Assembly: GCA_012798365.1 (NCBI GenBank) | Contig: JAAZNH010000105.1 | Span: forward strand, 1 to 9,658 | Direction: 5' to 3' | DNA length: 9,658 nt | Origin: Methanomicrobiales archaeon | GTDB lineage: Archaea > Halobacteriota > Methanomicrobia > Methanomicrobiales > Methanospirillaceae | Part shown: positions 6,632-9,658 of the stretch, in pieces | How the letters are laid out: each line of letters begins with the position of its first letter | How positions within the stretch are numbered: position 1 is the first letter of the stretch | Notes under the pieces: generated by a model | The model's input: only the letters and a program-made list of their open reading frames with translations | What the model was told of the DNA's origin: nothing | Databases searched by the model: none | Translations under genes and position numbers: made by a program

Positions 6632-6640
6632 CTTATTAAT
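6632..6640 (-). promoter_or_regulatory. Candidate TATA box of the 76-residue gene
   Basis: ATTAATAAG on the minus strand is centred about 28 bases before the ATG at 6608. Archaeal transcription usually starts about 25 bases after the TATA centre, so the transcript would begin within a few bases of the start codon. That would make it leaderless, in keeping with the lack of a ribosome-binding site. No clear BRE is seen next to it. Confidence 0.4.
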
Positions 6641-6741
6641 CCCGGGCGTTCGTGCCTGGGAATGAGGATCCGGGACGACAGAGAAGAGAAAAAAGCGGCA
6701 CGTTAATCCTCTTTGCGCCCGAACCTGACTAGCAGGATAGC

Positions 6742-7161
6742 ATGAATTATCTGCAAAGGATTACAACCGAAGGGCAGTCTGCCAACCCGTTCTTCTGCCT
6801 GATGGGAATTGACGTAGCCTCTGTCGGGGACGGAACTGCCGTGCTGAAGATGACTATCCGGCCTGACATGTACAACGGGGTTGGCTGGCTGCAGGGCGGG
6901 ATGCTTGCCGCGATCGCTGATGAGGCAATGGCCCTTGCATTGTATACCCGGCTTGCAGAGGGAGAAGGGATTGCCACCATATCAGAATCCACCAGTTTTA
7001 TCCGCGGCGTGCGGGAGGGCACAATCCTTGCCGAGGCCCAGGTTATCCGGAAAGGCCGCCGGGTTGCATTCATGGAGAGCATTGTCCGGATGGATAATTC
7101 AGAAAAGACTGTTCTTGCACGGACAACCGCATCGTTTGCCGTGACGTCGGAAAAACCGTGA
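6742..7161 (+). CDS. PaaI-type hotdog thioesterase
   Basis: This 139-residue protein has the hotdog-fold pattern of PaaI/YdiI-type acyl-CoA thioesterases, which cleave acyl or aryl CoA esters in the cytoplasm. The core block is NGVGWLQGGMLAAIADEAMALAL (about 45-67, quoted in part as WLQGG and IADEAM), followed by the strands typical of the fold (SESTSFIRGV, AEAQVIRKGRRVAFMES, ARTTASFAV). The usual HGG at the start of the central helix is QGG here; the acidic residues of ADEAM, where the catalytic acid normally lies, are kept. A short AGGA at 6734-6737 is four bases before the ATG, and a TTAAT at 6703-6707 could be part of its promoter, divergent from the 76-residue gene. It ends convergent with the exported TPR gene. 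The substrate is unknown. Confidence 0.88.
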   Translation: MNYLQRITTEGQSANPFFCLMGIDVASVGDGTAVLKMTIRPDMYNGVGWLQGGMLAAIADEAMALALYTRLAEGEGIATISESTSFIRGVREGTILAEAQVIRKGRRVAFMESIVRMDNSEKTVLARTTASFAVTSEKP

Positions 7162-7279
7162 AAAGCCTTCAAACGCCCGGTATCATCCCCTGTCCTGAAT
7201 CCCGCTGCCGGTAAGGACCCGGTAATCCCCAAAAAAGCAAAACCGGTAAGAATCCCCGTGAAACGCGGGCGGTGAATAC

Positions 7280-7286
7280 AAAAAAA
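7280..7286 (-). terminator. Oligo-T tract after the exported TPR gene
   Basis: On the minus strand a run of seven T begins two bases after the TAA stop at 7290-7288. It fits an archaeal intrinsic terminator. On the plus strand, the T-rich stretch at 7289-7302, within the end of the TPR gene, could serve the convergent thioesterase. Confidence 0.55.
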
Positions 7287-7287
7287 G

Positions 7288-7971
7288 TTATTTCTTTTCT
7301 TTACCCTTTCCAGCCGGCTTTGCCTCTTCTTTTCCATTCCTGACCCGCACGAACAGGATGATGGCGCCGATCGCGATGACCGCGATGAGTCCATAGAAGA
7401 TCAGGGTGGAATCAGCAGACTTCTTTGCGTCAGCAAGACCTGCCGTGGCATCGGTGTTCCTCGGGTCCAGCTCCAGCGCTTTGGAGTAGGCTGCCACCGC
7501 ATCGCTGCTGCGTCCTGCCTTCACGAGTGCATTGCCCTTGTTGATCCACCCCTTGATGTAGGTCGGATCCAGCTCGACAGATTTTGTATAGGCATCAGCG
7601 GCATCGCTGTATTTTCCCATCTTATAGAGCGCATAGCCCTTGTTGTTCCAGAGCCCTGCCGATTTCGGGTAGAGGACAATGCCGTCGTTTGCGGTCTTCA
7701 GCGCATCATCGTACCTGCCCAGCTCCGTGAGGACCCCGCTCTTATCCTTGTAGGTATACATCAGGCCGTCTCCCATGCCAAGCAGCGTGGTGTTGGAAGC
7801 AAGGACCTTGTCGAAATATTCGAGGGCTTTTTCATAGGCCCCGTTTGCAATGGCCTGCTGGCCGATGTTATAATAGGTGGTTGCTTCATCATCACCGGCA
7901 GACACCGGCTGGATGCAGATGGCCGCCATGGTAACGAGTGCCAGGATGGTAAGAAACTGCTGCATGTTCAT
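7288..7971 (-). CDS. Exported TPR protein with C-terminal membrane anchor
   Basis: This 227-residue protein begins with a signal peptide (MNMQQFLTILALVTMAAICI, with a likely cut after QPVSA). About four tetratricopeptide repeats follow at roughly 30-175; the clearest are LWNNKGYALYKMGKYSDAA..YTKSVELDP and WINKGNALVKAGRSSDAV..YSKALELDP. A transmembrane helix (about 188-208, STLIFYGLIAVIAIGAIILF) and a Lys-rich tail end the protein. The repeats would face outside with the tail in the cytoplasm. TPRs bind other proteins, so a scaffold at the cell surface is likely, but the partner is unknown. Similar small exported TPR proteins are frequent in Methanomicrobiales. No ribosome-binding site precedes the ATG at 7971; another ATG follows two codons later. 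TTAATTTT at 8002-7995 on this strand is a weak TATA candidate. Confidence 0.85.
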   Translation of the reverse strand: MNMQQFLTILALVTMAAICIQPVSAGDDEATTYYNIGQQAIANGAYEKALEYFDKVLASNTTLLGMGDGLMYTYKDKSGVLTELGRYDDALKTANDGIVLYPKSAGLWNNKGYALYKMGKYSDAADAYTKSVELDPTYIKGWINKGNALVKAGRSSDAVAAYSKALELDPRNTDATAGLADAKKSADSTLIFYGLIAVIAIGAIILFVRVRNGKEEAKPAGKGKEKK

Positions 7972-8050
7972 ACCATAGCTGTAGTGCTCAGGGGAAAATT
8001 AAGGTTACCCTCGTTGCCGCATGCCGTCCGGTGCGTCGGGAACCACAGAA

Positions 8051-8118
8051 ATTCCAGAATATCAATTGCATTACCTGGGCTGTTTACCCTGCCCGGTATC
8101 TCCCGTAATTTCTGGAAT
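8051..8118. promoter_or_regulatory. Spaced inverted repeat between divergent genes
   Basis: ATTCCAGAA (8051-8059) recurs inverted as TTCTGGAAT (8110-8118), 50 bases apart, in the gap between the exported TPR gene and pyrG. The two 9-base sites could bind one regulator as separated half-sites. An RNA or DNA stem with a long loop is also possible. Chance is not excluded. Confidence 0.3.
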
Positions 8119-8120
8119 AA

Positions 8121-8153
8121 GATAACACTAATACGGAATATGAATAAAATATA
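8121..8153 (+). promoter_or_regulatory. Promoter region of pyrG
   Basis: This AT-rich stretch holds several TATA-like sites; the best is AAAATATA (8147-8154 or nearby). That box would place transcription start almost at the start codon, which conflicts with the good ribosome-binding site at 8164. An upstream box near CTAATAC (8128-8134) would allow a short leader. The exact box is undecided. Confidence 0.4.
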
Positions 8154-8161
8154 CTGCAACT

Positions 8162-8170
8162 GGGGAGATC
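8162..8170 (+). promoter_or_regulatory. Ribosome-binding site that fixes the TTG start of pyrG
   Basis: GGGGAGATC matches much of the archaeal consensus GGAGGTGATC. Its GGAG (8164-8167) ends six bases before the TTG at 8174, which begins the conserved CTP synthase N-terminus KYIIVTGGVMSGLGKG. Confidence 0.7.
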
Positions 8171-8173
8171 TCA

Positions 8174-9658
8174 TTGAAGTACATCATTGTTACCGGCGGT
8201 GTGATGAGCGGACTGGGCAAAGGAATCACGGCTGCGTCCGTGGGCCGCATCCTGAAGAACCGGGGCTACCGGGTCACAGCCGTCAAGATCGACCCCTACC
8301 TGAATATCGATGCAGGGACCATGAACCCGGCCCAGCATGGGGAAGTATTCGTCTTAAAGGACGGCAGCGAAGTTGACCTCGACCTCGGGAACTACGAGCG
8401 GTTCCTGGACATCGAGCTCTCGGCGTCCCATAACATCACCACCGGCAAGGTCTACCGTACGGTCATCGAGAAGGAACGCCGCGGCGATTTCCTGGGTGAG
8501 ACCGTCCAGATCATCCCCCACATCACCGACCAGATCAAGACCTGCATCCGGCAGGCGGCAGAAGAGGCGTTTCCTGACGGGACAAAGGCTGACATCTGCC
8601 TGGTCGAGGTTGGCGGTACAGTTGGCGACATCGAGAGCATGCCCTTCCTAGAGGCCATCCGCCAGATGCGGGGCGAGCTCCCGCCGCAGGATTATGTCCT
8701 TGTCCATGTCACCCTGATCCCCGAGGACACCATGGGCGACATGAAGACCAAGCCCACCCAGCACTCGGTCAAAGCCCTGCGGGAACTCGGTCTCCACGCG
8801 GATATCATCGTGGGCCGCAGCGACAACCCGATAGGTGCCGGCACCAAGCGGAAAATCTCGGCGTTCTGCGACCTTCCCCAGAGCGCGGTCATCTCCGCGG
8901 CAACGGCCCCGGACACGTACGCTGTCCCGATGGAGATGGAGAAGGAGGGCATTTACGATGTCCTCTCGGCCCACCTCGGGCTTGACAAGAAGGACCCCGA
9001 CACCACGTGGTACCGGATCGTGAACCGGGAATACACGAACCGGGTCACCGTTGCCATCGTGAGCAAGTATGGCATCGAGGACGTGTACATCAGCATCAAG
9101 GAATCGCTCAAACACGCGGGACGTGCGCTCTCGACCGAAGTGAAGATCGCATGGCTCGATGCCGAGCGGTACGAGCGGTGCTCGCTCAAGGACTATGACG
9201 GTATCCTGATCCCGGGTGGCTTTGGCAAGCGGGGTATCGAGGGCAAGATCGAGGCAATCCAGTTTGCCCGCGAGAACAATGTCCCGTTCCTCGGCCTCTG
9301 CCTCGGGTTCCAGCTGGCAACCGTTGAATATGCCCGGCACAAGGCAGGCATCGCGGATGCCACAAGCGAGGAGTTCGGGGAAGGCACACATGTTATTGCA
9401 ATCCTCCCGGAACAGGAGAACGTAAACCAGCTGGGCGGCACCATGCGCCTTGGCAACTACACGGCGGACATCTGTGAAGGGACCCTCACCCACAAGCTCT
9501 ATGGCGAAAAGCAGATCATCGAACGCCACCGGCACCGGTACGAAGTGAACCCGCAGTACATCGCGGACCTGGAGAAGGCAGGCCTTGTCTTCTCGGCAGT
9601 GAACAAGAACCGGATGGAGTGCCTTGAACTCCCCGGCCACCCGTTCTTCTTTGCCACC
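8174..9658 (+). CDS. pyrG: CTP synthase, 3'-truncated by the window edge
   Basis: This cytoplasmic enzyme makes CTP from UTP, using ATP and ammonia taken from glutamine. The 495 visible residues run in one frame from a TTG start; about 50 of the usual 545 or so are cut off. The synthetase domain (about 1-265) shows the N-terminal P-loop GGVMSGLGKG with Lys16, the block KIDPYLNIDAGTM, DLDLGNYERFL, and EVGGTVGDIES. The class I glutamine amidotransferase domain (from about 290) has the oxyanion block PGGFGKRG and the nucleophile Cys376 (bases 9299-9301) in GLCLGFQ; the His and Glu of the triad lie beyond the window. The common form of the nucleophile block is GICLGMQ, so Phe for Met is a small variation. 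The ATG at 8204, eleven codons into the frame, would cut the P-loop, which rules it out as the start. Confidence 0.97.
   Translation, partial: MKYIIVTGGVMSGLGKGITAASVGRILKNRGYRVTAVKIDPYLNIDAGTMNPAQHGEVFVLKDGSEVDLDLGNYERFLDIELSASHNITTGKVYRTVIEKERRGDFLGETVQIIPHITDQIKTCIRQAAEEAFPDGTKADICLVEVGGTVGDIESMPFLEAIRQMRGELPPQDYVLVHVTLIPEDTMGDMKTKPTQHSVKALRELGLHADIIVGRSDNPIGAGTKRKISAFCDLPQSAVISAATAPDTYAVPMEMEKEGIYDVLSAHLGLDKKDPDTTWYRIVNREYTNRVTVAIVSKYGIEDVYISIKESLKHAGRALSTEVKIAWLDAERYERCSLKDYDGILIPGGFGKRGIEGKIEAIQFARENNVPFLGLCLGFQLATVEYARHKAGIADATSEEFGEGTHVIAILPEQENVNQLGGTMRLGNYTADICEGTLTHKLYGEKQIIERHRHRYEVNPQYIADLEKAGLVFSAVNKNRMECLELPGHPFFFAT

Noticed and set aside
8648..9640. Long 330-residue open frame on the minus strand
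   Set aside because: It is antisense to pyrG, which matches CTP synthase throughout this stretch. Long antisense frames are common in GC-rich genes.

Overview
The window looks like a chromosomal segment from a methanogenic archaeon, most likely of the order Methanomicrobiales (Methanoregula or a relative). The genes are GC-rich and the spacers AT-rich. Gene 3' ends carry archaeal-type oligo-T tracts. Two secreted proteins with a C-terminal membrane anchor are of kinds common in this order; one has the sequence pattern of Methanomicrobiales S-layer-like repeats. The CTP synthase starts at TTG after a GGAG ribosome-binding site. The lineage is inferred from protein style only.

Layout. (1) 1-1020, plus: 3' part of hisD (histidinol dehydrogenase), ending in an oligo-T terminator. 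(2) 1021-1793: a 773-base stretch without a convincing gene, between two convergent units. It is AT-rich, GATC-rich and repetitive: two 96% identical copies of a 125-base repeat, and three copies of a 20-base palindrome core spaced 140-141 bases apart. (3) 6241 to 1794, minus: a tight four-gene operon in the order Alg5/DPM1-like family 2 glycosyltransferase, TPR protein with a C-terminal winged-helix-like domain, BrxC/BrxD-type (DUF2791) P-loop ATPase, and a small secreted membrane-anchored surface protein. The junctions are a 4-base ATGA overlap, a 20-base overlap and a 2-base gap. (4) 6608-6378, minus: an unrecognised 76-residue protein with a candidate leaderless promoter. (5) 6742-7161, plus: a PaaI-type hotdog thioesterase. 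(6) 7971-7288, minus: an exported TPR protein with a C-terminal membrane anchor. (7) 8174 to the window end, plus: pyrG (CTP synthase), missing about the last 50 residues.

The ends of the window are housekeeping metabolism (histidine and CTP synthesis). The part most worth attention is the four-gene operon. It joins an ATPase of the family known from BREX phage defence to a TPR/winged-helix partner, with no BREX methylase, phosphatase, protease or helicase visible, and brackets the pair with a glycosyltransferase and a surface protein. The second is the repeat region, where all internal differences between the two copies fall outside a potential stem. No tRNA, rRNA, CRISPR array or intact insertion sequence was seen.
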